A stretch of 16,043 bases of DNA, taken from Bacillota bacterium (GTDB lineage: Bacteria; Bacillota; Clostridia; Christensenellales; Aristaeellaceae). Both the position numbers and the translations under genes were made by a program. Shown in pieces: positions 6,813 through 14,249 of the stretch. The notes below the pieces were generated by a model, which saw nothing but the letters and a program-made list of their open reading frames with translations, searched no databases and was not told the DNA's origin. The stretch lies in the NCBI GenBank assembly GCA_023444095.1, contig JAEZRP010000014.1, positions 1-16,043 of the forward strand. The letters run 5' to 3'. Numbering within the stretch: the stretch's first letter is position 1; every line of letters begins with the position of its first letter.

Positions 6813-7633
6813 AGTAATATCATCTTGGATGCGGTGTCGGTGCCCTGCCGAGGAACGTGTACGAACAGCCGATAGCCGGAATGATCCGGAATATCGAAGC
6901 TGCTGCTTTCAAAATCCAGCCGACCCGCGATGGGGTGATTTAGCTGCTTGTATATGCCGCTGTCATTTTGAATCTCATGCAGCGGCCACCACAGCGCAAA
7001 TTCCGGACTTTGCGCCTTCAGATCCTCGGCCAGTTGATTGAGCCACGCGTCCTCGATGTACTTGCCGCACGTCGACCGGAAGCGGCCCAGCAGGCTTTTG
7101 GCATGAACATCCCAATGGTCGTACAGCAACTTAAAGTAATTCTCGGTGAACATCGCCCATACCACGTTCCGCTGACGGTCGTTCATCGCGGTGAAATCGC
7201 CTAGCACGACGCAAGCCGCCTGATTCCAGGCGAGCACATTCCACCGCCAGTCCGCGATGAAGGACGGACACAGCGTCATATTATCCAGCACGTGCTGAAG
7301 CATCGGAGAGATCGCTCCCCGGTCCTCCGGTAATTCGGCCGGTATTGACTGATTGGCCAGCAGGTACAGGTGCATCCGTTCCTGCGTGTCCAACAGAAGG
7401 ATTCTGGACAGGCTATCCAAAACTTGGGTGGAGACTTGGATGTGCCTGCCCTGTTCCAGCCACGTGTACCAGGTGAGCCCAATGCCGGCCAGCTGCGCGA
7501 CTTCCTCGCGGCGCAGACCGGGCGTGCGACGCCGGGTATCGGGCGACAGCCCGACTTGAGAAGGGGTAATATTGGCGCGCCGGGTCTTCAGGAAGTCGCC
7601 CAGCTCCCGGTGCCGCAAATCGTTAAAACGCAT
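6797..7633 (-). CDS. XRE-family regulator with MmyB-type ligand-binding domain
   Basis: The predicted protein (278 aa) has an N-terminal helix-turn-helix of the type that opens RHRELGDFLKTRRANITPSQ, continues with RRTPGLRREEVAQLAGI and ends near TWYTWLEQGRHIQVS (about residues 8-65). The rest resembles the MmyB/PAS-like ligand-binding domain, with PSFIADWRWNVLAWNQAACV and WWPLHEIQ blocks. Such proteins usually repress a neighbouring oxidoreductase or detoxification gene until a small, probably lipid-like ligand binds. I chose the ATG at 7633, which has AGGAG about 8 nt upstream, over the upstream in-frame ATG at 7741, which would overlap the promoter. It is divergent from the VOC gene, its likely target. 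The last codons and stop lie in a terminal inverted repeat. Confidence 0.88.
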   Translation of the reverse strand: MRFNDLRHRELGDFLKTRRANITPSQVGLSPDTRRRTPGLRREEVAQLAGIGLTWYTWLEQGRHIQVSTQVLDSLSRILLLDTQERMHLYLLANQSIPAELPEDRGAISPMLQHVLDNMTLCPSFIADWRWNVLAWNQAACVVLGDFTAMNDRQRNVVWAMFTENYFKLLYDHWDVHAKSLLGRFRSTCGKYIEDAWLNQLAEDLKAQSPEFALWWPLHEIQNDSGIYKQLNHPIAGRLDFESSSFDIPDHSGYRLFVHVPRQGTDTASKMILLLGNH

Positions 7634-7688
7634 GCGCTTAACTCCTGCCTGGTGGTGTTGATACCAGTATAAATCGGCTCCTGTCTGT

Positions 7689-7717
7689 ATTTTATTCCAT
7701 GAACTATTATTGTGCAA
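7689..7717 (-). promoter_or_regulatory. Promoter of the MmyB-type regulator
   Basis: TTGCAC (7717-7712) and TAAAAT (7694-7689) are spaced by 17 nt on the minus strand, reading toward the regulator with a leader of about 50 nt. A CTGGT/ACCAG inverted repeat with a 9-nt spacer follows in the leader and could be part of an autoregulatory operator. No equally good promoter was found for the divergent VOC gene, which must start within the same 111-bp gap. Confidence 0.6.
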
Positions 7718-7744
7718 GGGAAAAAACATTGGGAGGCGCAAGGT

Positions 7745-8116
7745 ATGAAGTTTTTGTGGACTGCGATTTACGCGAAGAACCTGAACGAATCGGTGGCGTT
7801 CTATTCGGATATGGTCGGCTTAAAGGTGCTTAAGCGCTTTCAGGCCGGGCCTACCACCGAAATCGCCATGATGGGTAACGGCGCCGAGGGGGAGACCCTA
7901 GTCGAACTGCTGGCGGAGAGTGGTCGCGCAGATTTGAACCATGACGAATCGATCGTAATCGGTTTTCAGGTCGAATCCATCGGCGCGATGCTCGACAACA
8001 TCAAGGAAAAGCGCATACCGGTTCACGCTGGGCCGGTGGAGACGCCCCGCTCGAAATTCTTCTACGTGTTGGACCCGAACGGCGTGCGCGTGCAGTTTCT
8101 TGAGCAGAAGTCTTAA
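7745..8116 (+). CDS. VOC superfamily (glyoxalase/bleomycin-resistance fold) protein
   Basis: A 123-aa single-domain protein of the vicinal-oxygen-chelate fold. It shows the paired beta-alpha-beta modules: FLWTAIYAKNLNESVAFYSD near the start, an inner LVELL strand around residue 54, and the C-terminal FFYVLDPNGVRVQFLEQ block with a candidate metal ligand E119. The first-module histidine common in glyoxalase I is not evident, so the reaction is unknown; members act as lyases, dioxygenases or drug-binding proteins. The start is the ATG at 7745, with GGGAGG 8 nt upstream. It is divergent from the MmyB-type regulator and 37 nt ahead of a membrane protein gene, so the two genes probably form a small regulated operon. 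Confidence 0.85.
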   Translation: MKFLWTAIYAKNLNESVAFYSDMVGLKVLKRFQAGPTTEIAMMGNGAEGETLVELLAESGRADLNHDESIVIGFQVESIGAMLDNIKEKRIPVHAGPVETPRSKFFYVLDPNGVRVQFLEQKS

Positions 8117-8153
8117 CCGCCCGACCAAGGACGAATAATGAAAGGAAATGGCT

Positions 8154-8864
8154 ATGGAGAGAAGGAATTTGGATTGCTCCGCTCGGCGGATCGGGTTCTG
8201 GTCATCCCTGTTTGCCACGGGGATGGCGGGTATGTTCCTAGTCATGTTGATGCTCACGTTTGTGGTATTCAAGCTGGATCTCACCTGGCAAGGAATCGAG
8301 CACTTCGCCGAGGTTTACCCGGAGGGCCAGATCCTGCTGTTCGTGATTCCCTGCTTTCTGCTCGCGCCTGCGTACCTGATGTTCACGGTATGCCTGTACA
8401 AGATGGCACCGGAACGGGATAGAATCGTCGCGCTTATATCGGTGGTGTTTGCAGTCATCTATGCCGCGCAGATCAGTCAGAACTACTTCCTGCAGATGTC
8501 GGCCGTGCGCCTGAGCATTAAGGCTGGATTGCTAGAAGGCCTGACCCCCTTCGCGTTCGGGAATCTTTACTCGACGTTCTGGTCGATGGAGGTACTGGGC
8601 TACACGTTTTTGAGCTTCTCGATGATCTGCTCGGGCCTCTTGTTCCGCGGGAGCGGCGCGAGGCGGGCCATCCGGTGGATATTCCTGGTAAACGGCATTT
8701 GGGGCGTGTGGGCGCTTTTCGAGCTGGTGCTGGAGATTCCATCTCCACCGATCAGCCTGATCGTCTTTGCTGTGACGTTCCCGATATCGACTGCGTTGAT
8801 CGGACACCTGTTCCGGAAGGGCGATCCGTTCGCGCCGGAGGGCGGAACCGAACAGGTGGTCTAA
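8154..8864 (+). CDS. Six-helix integral membrane protein of unknown function
   Basis: The 236-aa product shows six hydrophobic segments (near residues 13-38, 58-80, 90-112, 137-162, 172-195 and 202-222) with short charged loops. I recognise no catalytic motif and do not assign a function; it may belong to one of the small uncharacterised membrane families of Firmicutes. The ATG at 8154 is preferred over the one at 8148 because AAGGA is 7 nt upstream of the former and only about 2 nt from the latter. It follows the VOC gene closely and is followed by a strong terminator, so the two genes are likely co-transcribed under the divergent regulator. Confidence 0.8.
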   Translation: MERRNLDCSARRIGFWSSLFATGMAGMFLVMLMLTFVVFKLDLTWQGIEHFAEVYPEGQILLFVIPCFLLAPAYLMFTVCLYKMAPERDRIVALISVVFAVIYAAQISQNYFLQMSAVRLSIKAGLLEGLTPFAFGNLYSTFWSMEVLGYTFLSFSMICSGLLFRGSGARRAIRWIFLVNGIWGVWALFELVLEIPSPPISLIVFAVTFPISTALIGHLFRKGDPFAPEGGTEQVV

Positions 8865-8971
8865 TGCTGATCCTTGGCCAGTTCGATGGCCGCATGTTTG
8901 GTCCATGACGGGCGCAATACATCACGGCCGAAACAACATAACAGTAACTGCTTCGGTGGAATAGAGAGAGC

Positions 8972-9000
8972 AACCGGCTCCCACAAAGCCGGTTTCTTTG
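8972..9000 (+). terminator. Rho-independent terminator after the VOC/membrane-protein operon
   Basis: An 8-bp perfect stem (AACCGGCT/AGCCGGTT) with a 7-nt loop is followed by TCTTTGT on the plus strand, about 110 nt after the membrane-protein stop. Confidence 0.75.
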
Positions 9001-9007
9001 TATGGGT

Positions 9008-9208
9008 TTATCCCTTAACCACAGCCCCCTCCTTGAAAATGAAGCGTATAGTGCCGTCTTCCTTGATCCGTACCTGCTCACACGAACCACACCAAAGCGT
9101 TTCATTGAATGTCCTGATCGGCCCCTGCTCACGTATCTGGACATCGATGTAACAGTACTCCGTGCTAGTGGAAGGTGCCGCGGGGATCGTGGAGGATGTA
9201 AGATACAA
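9008..9208 (-). pseudogene. C-terminal scrap of a serine site-specific recombinase
   Basis: The frame encodes VQIREQGPIRTFNETLW, then EQVRIKEDGTIRFIFKEGAV. This resembles the end of large serine recombinases, where a coiled segment is followed by F(D/N)E.LW, a hydrophobic strand and a TF.FKDG-type strand. Only about 45 residues fit; the resolvase catalytic domain, the recombinase domain and the zinc ribbon are absent, and there is no ribosome binding site at the formal ATG. I read it as the tail of a destroyed recombinase gene. The family assignment rests on motif memory. Confidence 0.5.
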
Positions 9209-9350
9209 CCGACCTGCGACGGATGGTGAATACTACACCTCTTTCTTTTTGATCAGGGCAGCCTTTTTCATGTCGTAGTTGAAAGCCACCCGTGTATGTG
9301 TAAGCTGTGCACAGCCGCAAGGCACATCACATCTTACGGAGGGCCTCACG

Positions 9351-9981
9351 ATGCAAATGGGCAAGCTCACGGCGAAACTTCGGGACACGGTTCCGGTATG
9401 CCTTCTGGTGGATGACAAGGAGATCAAACAATAAAAGAACGTCGAGATCCCAGACGAACTCAAAGCACTGGAGTACCAGGACTTCAAGTTCGACGTACCT
9501 CTGATCGGAGCCATCACGTATAAAATTATATTCGAGCCGGGCGTGCTGCCTGAGGAATTCCCGAATGCTCGCGAGCGTAAGGGCCGGAAGACAGTAAGTA
9601 GGGGAGATATCTGCGGCACTGACCGATGGGGTGGCAGAAGCCCAGGGAGAGGGCCAGCCCGGGGACACCATCGCCGAGGCCACGCTGAACCGCGACCCCA
9701 TCGAAGAAATCCCAGAAATGGGGGAGGGTGGGAACGAGGCCATCATCCAGGCCGAGCAACCCGCGATCATGGAAATTCTGTACATGTGACGAGCGAGCGC
9801 CGGAAGGAACTGGTCAAAGCTATCAGCCAGATCACCGGCATAGCAGCGACGTGCCGGAACGCGCCGATCTTCGCCTTCGCAATTGGAGGGTACGCCGTGC
9901 ACAAGGGCGGAACACTGATGGGCGAGAATAACTCCGCACTGGTGGAAGCGCTCGCGGAACAGGTGGTTCATTGCAGGGTAA
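9351..9981 (+). pseudogene. Multiply broken mobile-element accessory gene (copy 1 of a paralogous pair)
   Basis: The ATG at 9351 has GGAGG 8 nt upstream. The reading MQMGKLTAKLRDTVPVCLLV stops at TAA 9432-9434, continues in the same frame (KNVEIPDELKALEYQDFKFD onward to PEEFPNARER), shifts near 9590-9605 into a Glu/Ala-rich linker (GVAEAQGEGQPGDTIAEA), and shifts again at 9783, where one C is missing relative to copy 2. It then reads HVTSERRKELVKAISQITG, and a third shift near 9966 restores the ending GFIAG-stop. I recall similar proteins in integrative elements and phages of gut Firmicutes, but their function is unknown. One nonsense change and three frameshifts make it a clear pseudogene. 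Confidence 0.75.
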
Positions 9982-10147
9982 CCGACCACCAATAGCGCAG
10001 ATAATCCGGACACAGTACCGGGTTTTCTCGCGTCTCGGGAGGGGGCTCAGGGAATCTCGACGACTCGTTTGGATTCCATAATAATCTCACGCATTTATGC
10101 GTTATTTGAAGTTTAGCAAAAAATCGAGGTTTTATTTGTTCTGGTGC

Positions 10148-10176
10148 TGGATATTTGGATCTGGTTATCGTATAAT
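10148..10176 (+). promoter_or_regulatory. Possible promoter for the cupin gene
   Basis: TGGATA (4 of 6 consensus bases) and a perfect TATAAT at 10171-10176 are 17 nt apart, reading toward the cupin gene. The leader would be about 145 nt. A closer but weaker alternative (TTGGCA with AGTAAT 18 nt on) lies near 10241-10270. Confidence 0.45.
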
Positions 10177-10329
10177 CGTCGTACAAGGAACACGTTAATT
10201 CAGAGTATTATGGTGCCAGATCAGGCTAGAAAAAGTTGTTTATTGGCAGAGCGGAATGGGCATCAGAGTAATGTGTGCATGAAATAGATGTATGTTTACA
10301 TAAATCGATATATTAAGGAGGGCATAAGT

Positions 10330-10659
10330 ATGATTATTCAGGATGTTCCATTTTGCACTGTTGATTGGGATGCAATCGAGCCAACGATCCATCCAGGGGT
10401 AATTGGTCAAGCCTACTGGCGCACATTTGAAATGGGGAATATAAGGGTGCGAATGGTAGAATACACGCCAGGATACTTGGCAGATCATTGGTGTAAACGT
10501 GGACATGTACTTCTCGTTCTAGAAGGTGAATTAGTAACAGAACTTGATGATGGACGGGAATTTACTCTTACTCCTGGAACTAGCTATCAGGTTGCGGAAG
10601 ATGCAAATCCACATCGCTCGCATACAATAACGGGTGCGAAATTGTTCATTGTCGACTGA
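10330..10659 (+). CDS. Small cupin-fold protein, DHCW-motif type
   Basis: This 109-aa protein is a single small beta-barrel cupin. It contains ADHWCKRGHVLLVLEGEL (D52-H53-W54-C55, H59), then a DDGREFTLTPGTSYQV turn and ANPHRSHT, ending in AKLFIVD. That arrangement matches the family annotated as DHCW-motif cupins, whose biochemical role is not established; the histidines suggest metal binding. The ATG at 10330 has AAGGAGG 8 nt upstream, and it ends shortly before a T7 terminator, so it is probably a single-gene unit. Its codons are visibly more AT-rich than those of the dpp operon or the VOC gene, suggesting separate acquisition. Confidence 0.85.
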   Translation: MIIQDVPFCTVDWDAIEPTIHPGVIGQAYWRTFEMGNIRVRMVEYTPGYLADHWCKRGHVLLVLEGELVTELDDGREFTLTPGTSYQVAEDANPHRSHTITGAKLFIVD

Positions 10660-10714
10660 CATTAACGCTTGGCGATCACGTCTCGGAGTGACGACAACCA
10701 TAAACAGAATCGAC

Positions 10715-10741
10715 AATCCTGCCACAGCGCCGGATTTTTTT
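10715..10741 (+). terminator. Rho-independent terminator of the cupin gene
   Basis: AATCC pairs with GGATT, with one mismatch and then a further G-C pair inside, followed by seven T residues (10735-10741). It lies about 55 nt past the cupin stop. Confidence 0.65.
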
Positions 10742-10860
10742 AGTCTCGGAAGGTGCGCTTCATTACACCTCGGTGCATTCAGGAGAAAAATAACGGCGTT
10801 TGATCAATAAAATTATTTTCAGAACCGCAGGACGAAAACGGACATATTTGGAGGTTTCAT

Positions 10861-11137
10861 ATGTTTGAGAATCTATTGAGTTCAGGAAGGATCGGCTTAC
10901 TTTCACTGAAGAACCGGTTTTATCATGCCGGCAATGGGGTCCAGCCACGGGAATGAAGATGGCAGTGTCGGAGACGAACTGATCGCCTATTATACGGAGC
11001 GTGCAAAGGGCGGATTTGGGCTGATCATCACGAAGTTTACCGCCATTTCACTGGAAGGCAAGGCGCCACCCGGCCAATTGACATATTACTCCGATGAATG
11101 TGTTCCTGGCTTTAGGCGTCTAGCTCATCGCATCTGA
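10861..11137 (+). pseudogene. Truncated, frameshifted Old Yellow Enzyme-family (NADH:flavin oxidoreductase) gene
   Basis: The ATG at 10861 has GGAGG 6 nt upstream. It reads MFENLLSSGRIGLLSLKNRF, then one extra base in 10917-10924 shifts the frame to IMPAMGSSHGNEDGSVGDEL and on through YYTERAKGGFGLIITKF. This is the N-terminal FMN-barrel sequence of 2,4-dienoyl-CoA reductase/BaiCD-type enzymes. Translation stops at TGA 11135-11137 around residue 91, where a full enzyme has roughly 400-670 residues; no later barrel, Fe-S or NAD domain follows. The frameshift and truncation together make a functional protein very unlikely. Confidence 0.85.
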
Positions 11138-11202
11138 CAATTTTGCGCCGCGACTGTCAACTCCCGCACCATCAAGTGAAACGAGGCGGACGTGTCGTTC
11201 CT

Positions 11203-11223
11203 CCGCGGAGTTCGCGGTTTTTT
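11203..11223 (+). terminator. Terminator hairpin before the CmpB-type gene
   Basis: CCGCG/CGCGG with a 5-nt loop is followed by six T residues. An alternative, longer pairing with GCGGA upstream is possible. It lies about 65 nt past the reductase remnant and may be that gene's old terminator. Confidence 0.6.
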
Positions 11224-11267
11224 CCGGCATATAAATGCGCATACTTCTGTAAAAGGAGGCATGCGCA

Positions 11268-11654
11268 TTGTCTGTCAAGCACTCTATTTCGATATTTGCC
11301 GTAGGCGCACTGGGCTACATGGGCATCGAGGTGCTCGCGCGTGGCCACAGCCACTGGACGATGGGCCTGACCGGTGGTCTGTGCCTGCTGGGCATGGTGA
11401 ACATCCACCGCCGCGCCGCTCATTGGCCGCTACTGGCTCGTTGTGCGGCCGGCGCCGTGCTGGTCACGGCTGCCGAACTGGCGGTCGGGCTGACCATCAA
11501 CAGGTTGCTTATGTGGAACGTGTGGGATTATTCGGCTCGCTGGCTTAATCTGTGGGGCCAAATCTGCCCTCGTTATATGATGTATTGGTTCTTGCTCAAC
11601 GTACCGGTAGCGCTGATCTGCGATCGGAGTGCCATCCGCTCCGACGCTTCGTAA
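11268..11654 (+). CDS. Small membrane protein of the CmpB-type putative ABC permease family
   Basis: A 128-aa protein with about four hydrophobic segments. The conserved features are GYMGIEVLARGHSHWTMGLT near residues 16-35, AELAVGLTINRLLMWNVWDY near residues 69-88 and LWGQICPRYMMYWFLLN after it; the family usually shows G(R/H)SHW, an acidic residue before the third helix and NVWDYS..P.N..GQIC. Members are annotated as putative ABC transporter permeases, but transport has not been shown to my knowledge. The TTG at 11268 is chosen because AAGGAGG lies 8 nt upstream and no better ATG exists. It is shorter than many relatives. It converges with the glycoside-hydrolase-like gene. Confidence 0.8.
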   Translation: MSVKHSISIFAVGALGYMGIEVLARGHSHWTMGLTGGLCLLGMVNIHRRAAHWPLLARCAAGAVLVTAAELAVGLTINRLLMWNVWDYSARWLNLWGQICPRYMMYWFLLNVPVALICDRSAIRSDAS

Positions 11655-11816
11655 GCCCCCAAATTAAGAGCTTCCGCGAGGCGTATCGCATGCCGTTTGT
11701 AGTGCGCATGCTCGGCCTTTGCATCAGAGCAGCCAGGCCCCCGGCGCAATCACCCTCATGGTTGCTGCCGAGGGTATGAAGCCCGCCTAAATTCAGATCC
11801 CGACGGAATAACCCAA

Positions 11817-11854
11817 ATCGGATCGCGCGGGGTTGGCCCTCCGCGCGATCCGAT
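11817..11854. terminator. Long bidirectional hairpin between convergent genes
   Basis: Perfect 14-bp arms (ATCGGATCGCGCGG/CCGCGCGATCCGAT) enclose a 10-nt loop, 10 nt past the stop of the minus-strand hydrolase gene. On the minus strand TTTGGGTTATT follows; the plus side has no T-run. It most likely ends the hydrolase transcript and also blocks read-through from the CmpB-type gene. Confidence 0.75.
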
Positions 11855-11864
11855 GGAGAGAAAT

Positions 11865-13505
11865 TCAGTTTCCTGTAGTTTGGGTTTCCAATGGTAATTG
11901 ATTTGCGGTTAGGACGAGAACGCTGTCTTTTCGTTTTCCGCCAATCAATGATCGCTGCATCTGAAGCGACCATCGACCTTCCACCGGTCTCGCATCTTCG
12001 TCCACAGTTGTATATTCACCGGTTTCGGGATCAAACCACCGCACAAGGTAGCTTCTATATGGAAGGGTTAATATCGAGGCGGCTTTGATCGAGCTCTCAC
12101 TAAAGTACCCGATGACCGTACTCATATCGTCATTTGCAGAAAACAGGGCGCGACCCAGAAGGTTGGAACGCTCGGAAAAAGCGGGGCCATTTGCGATGAA
12201 ATTAATCGGGCGAAGAGTGTTCCACTTGATATCTTCGTAGAAGTTGCGGAAGATTGTGAGTTGGTCAGCGCCTGGCAGTACAAGACCATCCCACCAAGCC
12301 ATGTCGCCCCAACCGATGCCGCCGACACCTGCTTCCCATTGGAGTTCCCAAACGCCGTTGGCCCCATACGTATATCCGCAGCAACCACACTGCATTGCGG
12401 TGTACGCGAGCCGCCGCATCATTGTCGGCGTAATCGTTCGTGCATGTATTTCGTTTGAGCGCGCGTCTTCATAAAGCCCCTCACTCTCAACAAGCGGGCA
12501 TGCCGGGAACTCGTTCCGGAAACTAGTATACATCGTATAGAACATATCGAAATCGCCGTGGCCAGCCTGGCTCATCGCAAAATCGTACCACTTTTCGCCT
12601 TGATAAATGGAAGGATGGGGTCGATCCGCAGCTAGGTGGACGGATTGAAGGTTGTGATAGCCATCGCACCTTTCGGTTTCGAGGGCGACCTCCCGCCAAC
12701 CGTCGACCATGGCGTCCTGTTGTTTGGGGAAGTAGCCGGGGAGCTCACCTGCGAGTGTCCAAATGACAGGATACGCGCCGTAGCGTGCGACGAGATATTT
12801 CGCGAGGTGTTTGTATCTTTCGATGCCTCCTTTGAAAATAGCGCCACCCCACGAATAACCGACCGCATTTACCAACCCCGCTTCCGCGATATACTTCATC
12901 TTTGGCTCGATGTTGCTGTGGAACAAATTAAGGTCAGGCATCAGCCCGTTTTCGGTCTCCACCAAAAACTCAAAATAACGGCCGAATAAGTTGAAGTCCC
13001 TGCCGTCCCGAAAATTGCTTTGATAGACAGAGAATTTCTGCTCAACGCGCTTGTCAACACATGCTTTAAACTGGCTCGTGTACAACGGACAGTTCGATTC
13101 GTTGTATCGTTCTTCAGTGATAAATGTCCAATGCGTGTCGCCGAGCCAGAAGAATGGCGTATTGTCTGCATACACGAGGTATCTGGCCTGCGGGCCGACT
13201 TTCAGGAAGCCATGTTGATAGATATCCAGCGTGCCGGAGTAGGGCAATGAATGGATGGACCCTTTAGTCTCAAAGGCACCATTGCCATCACTTGCATGCG
13301 TCTGATAGGACCATGTGCCCGCACAGGTCGGTGCAAAGCGTACAACCCATCGGGCTTCTCCATCCCAGAAGCCGTACAGCTTGATAATTTCACCGTTTGG
13401 TCCTATAAATTCACCGGTCAAGTCAATGTCAAGGAAGGGGTTCACGTAACGATTCGGGCATTCCAGGACAATGTCAATTGCGCGCCATGTTTCAGTTGTG
13501 AGCAT
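11865..13505 (-). CDS. DUF5060/DUF4038 glycoside-hydrolase-like protein
   Basis: This 546-aa protein has an N-terminal beta-sandwich of DUF5060 type (residues 1-75; YGFWDGEARWVVRFAPTCAG), then a (beta/alpha)8 barrel of the DUF4038/apiosidase-like class. Barrel signatures are FFWLGDTHWTF at about 118-128, VIWTLAGEL with candidate acid/base E254, and PLVESEGLYED with candidate nucleophile E342 (E340 also possible). A short C-terminal beta domain follows. No signal peptide is present, so it would act on sugars already imported. The ATG at 13505 is chosen over the upstream in-frame ATG at 13694 because AGGAGG lies 7 nt before it and the extension crosses the promoter. It has its own promoter and terminator and no sugar transporter beside it. 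The exact glycosidic substrate is unknown. Confidence 0.88.
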   Translation of the reverse strand: MLTTETWRAIDIVLECPNRYVNPFLDIDLTGEFIGPNGEIIKLYGFWDGEARWVVRFAPTCAGTWSYQTHASDGNGAFETKGSIHSLPYSGTLDIYQHGFLKVGPQARYLVYADNTPFFWLGDTHWTFITEERYNESNCPLYTSQFKACVDKRVEQKFSVYQSNFRDGRDFNLFGRYFEFLVETENGLMPDLNLFHSNIEPKMKYIAEAGLVNAVGYSWGGAIFKGGIERYKHLAKYLVARYGAYPVIWTLAGELPGYFPKQQDAMVDGWREVALETERCDGYHNLQSVHLAADRPHPSIYQGEKWYDFAMSQAGHGDFDMFYTMYTSFRNEFPACPLVESEGLYEDARSNEIHARTITPTMMRRLAYTAMQCGCCGYTYGANGVWELQWEAGVGGIGWGDMAWWDGLVLPGADQLTIFRNFYEDIKWNTLRPINFIANGPAFSERSNLLGRALFSANDDMSTVIGYFSESSIKAASILTLPYRSYLVRWFDPETGEYTTVDEDARPVEGRWSLQMQRSLIGGKRKDSVLVLTANQLPLETQTTGN

Positions 13506-13532
13506 TGTACAACCTCCTGATGATGATAAACT

Positions 13533-13541
13533 ATTATAGCA
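13533..13541 (-). promoter_or_regulatory. Extended -10 promoter of the hydrolase gene
   Basis: On the minus strand TGC is followed directly by a perfect TATAAT, about 28 nt before the start codon. No good -35 hexamer lies 17 nt upstream, which fits an extended -10 promoter that may depend on an activator. Confidence 0.65.
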
Positions 13542-13692
13542 CAGTTTGCATTTTACAGGCGCAAATTCTCTTGACTTTGAAAATCGGTCTTTATCGGGCC
13601 ACCCGGCCCAACCAAAAATCTTCATGTGCGCCCTGCCGTGTACCCCTGCAAAAGAGTCCCAAAAGAGCGGGATTCCAGGGCAATTTGCAGGC

Positions 13693-13753
13693 AAACAAAA
13701 AGGCTCACCGTAACCGGTGAGCTTCTTTGTACCAACTAGTGTCGGTCCCGATG
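13693..13753. repeat. Dispersed repeat, copy B
   Basis: It matches 432-492 in the same orientation. Its hairpin GCTCACCG-taac-CGGTGAGC is perfect and can add two outer pairs; T-rich tracts on both sides (CTTTTTGTTT on minus, TTCTTTGT on plus) would let it terminate in either direction. No gene that needs terminating ends nearby on the minus strand, so its presence here suggests a scattered element rather than a gene's own terminator. Confidence 0.7.
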
Positions 13754-13910
13754 TGCTGATGAGTCAAAAAGTCGTTCGCGTGCCATGCAAAATAGTGATG
13801 TAATATCAGTGTTTTTCCTTTATTGAGAAACGTGGTTACCAAGTATTCGTGTAGCCTATTCTCTTAGAAGGGGGAGGGGAGAGCTACGAAACCCGCCCGC
13901 CGATCAACCT

Positions 13911-14129
13911 GTGGCCATGGAACTCGCCTACCATGTGACGGGCGAGCGCCGGAAGGAACTGGTCAAGGCGATCGGCCAGTTTACTGGCATGGCGGCGACG
14001 TACCGGAATGCGCCCACCTTCGCTTTCGCTATTGGGGACTACATTGTTGATAAGGCTGGCACGCTAATAGGCGAGCACAACTCCGCGCTTGTTGTGGCGC
14101 TGGAGGAGCAGGGGTTCATCGCGGAGTAA
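13911..14129 (+). pseudogene. C-terminal domain fragment of the mobile-element accessory protein (copy 2)
   Basis: The intact 72-residue frame reads ELAYHVTGERRKELVKAIGQ, then FTGMAATYRNAPTFAFAIGD and on to GFIAE. It is closely similar to the last third of the 9351-9981 pseudogene, and the similarity begins just upstream of the GTG start (DQPVAMEL against EQPAIMEI). The N-terminal domain and acidic linker of the longer copy are missing. Neither the GTG at 13911 nor the ATG at 13917 has a ribosome binding site nearby; a G-rich GGGGGAGGGG lies about 35 nt away. It is probably a 5'-truncated remnant whose domain has stayed in frame, although a short functional protein is possible. Confidence 0.6.
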
Positions 14130-14141
14130 GAGCATCGGAAA

Positions 14142-14170
14142 ATAAATCCCCGCATCGCGCTGGGATTTAT
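14142..14170. terminator. Hairpin after copy 2 of the accessory gene
   Basis: Perfect 9-bp arms (ATAAATCCC/GGGATTTAT) with an 11-nt loop start 12 nt after the stop at 14129. There is no T-run, so termination strength is doubtful. Confidence 0.5.
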
Positions 14171-14249
14171 GCTATTCTCCATTTCAGCCCCAAATCTTAT
14201 AAAGAACGTGAGTGTACGAGAAAATAGCTGTAGGCATAGTCATATATCC

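Noticed and set aside
9327..10013. A 228-codon minus-strand frame across the accessory pseudogene
   Set aside because: The plus strand shows clear homology to copy 2 with ordered lesions; the minus frame has no ribosome binding site or motif and is an antisense shadow.
13506..13694. N-terminal extension of the hydrolase to an ATG at 13694
   Set aside because: It crosses the extended -10 promoter and the AGGAGG site, and the extra residues resemble no domain.
432..13753. CRISPR array or tandem repeat array
   Set aside because: The repeats seen are only two dispersed copies and one 12-bp duplication; there are no regularly spaced repeats.
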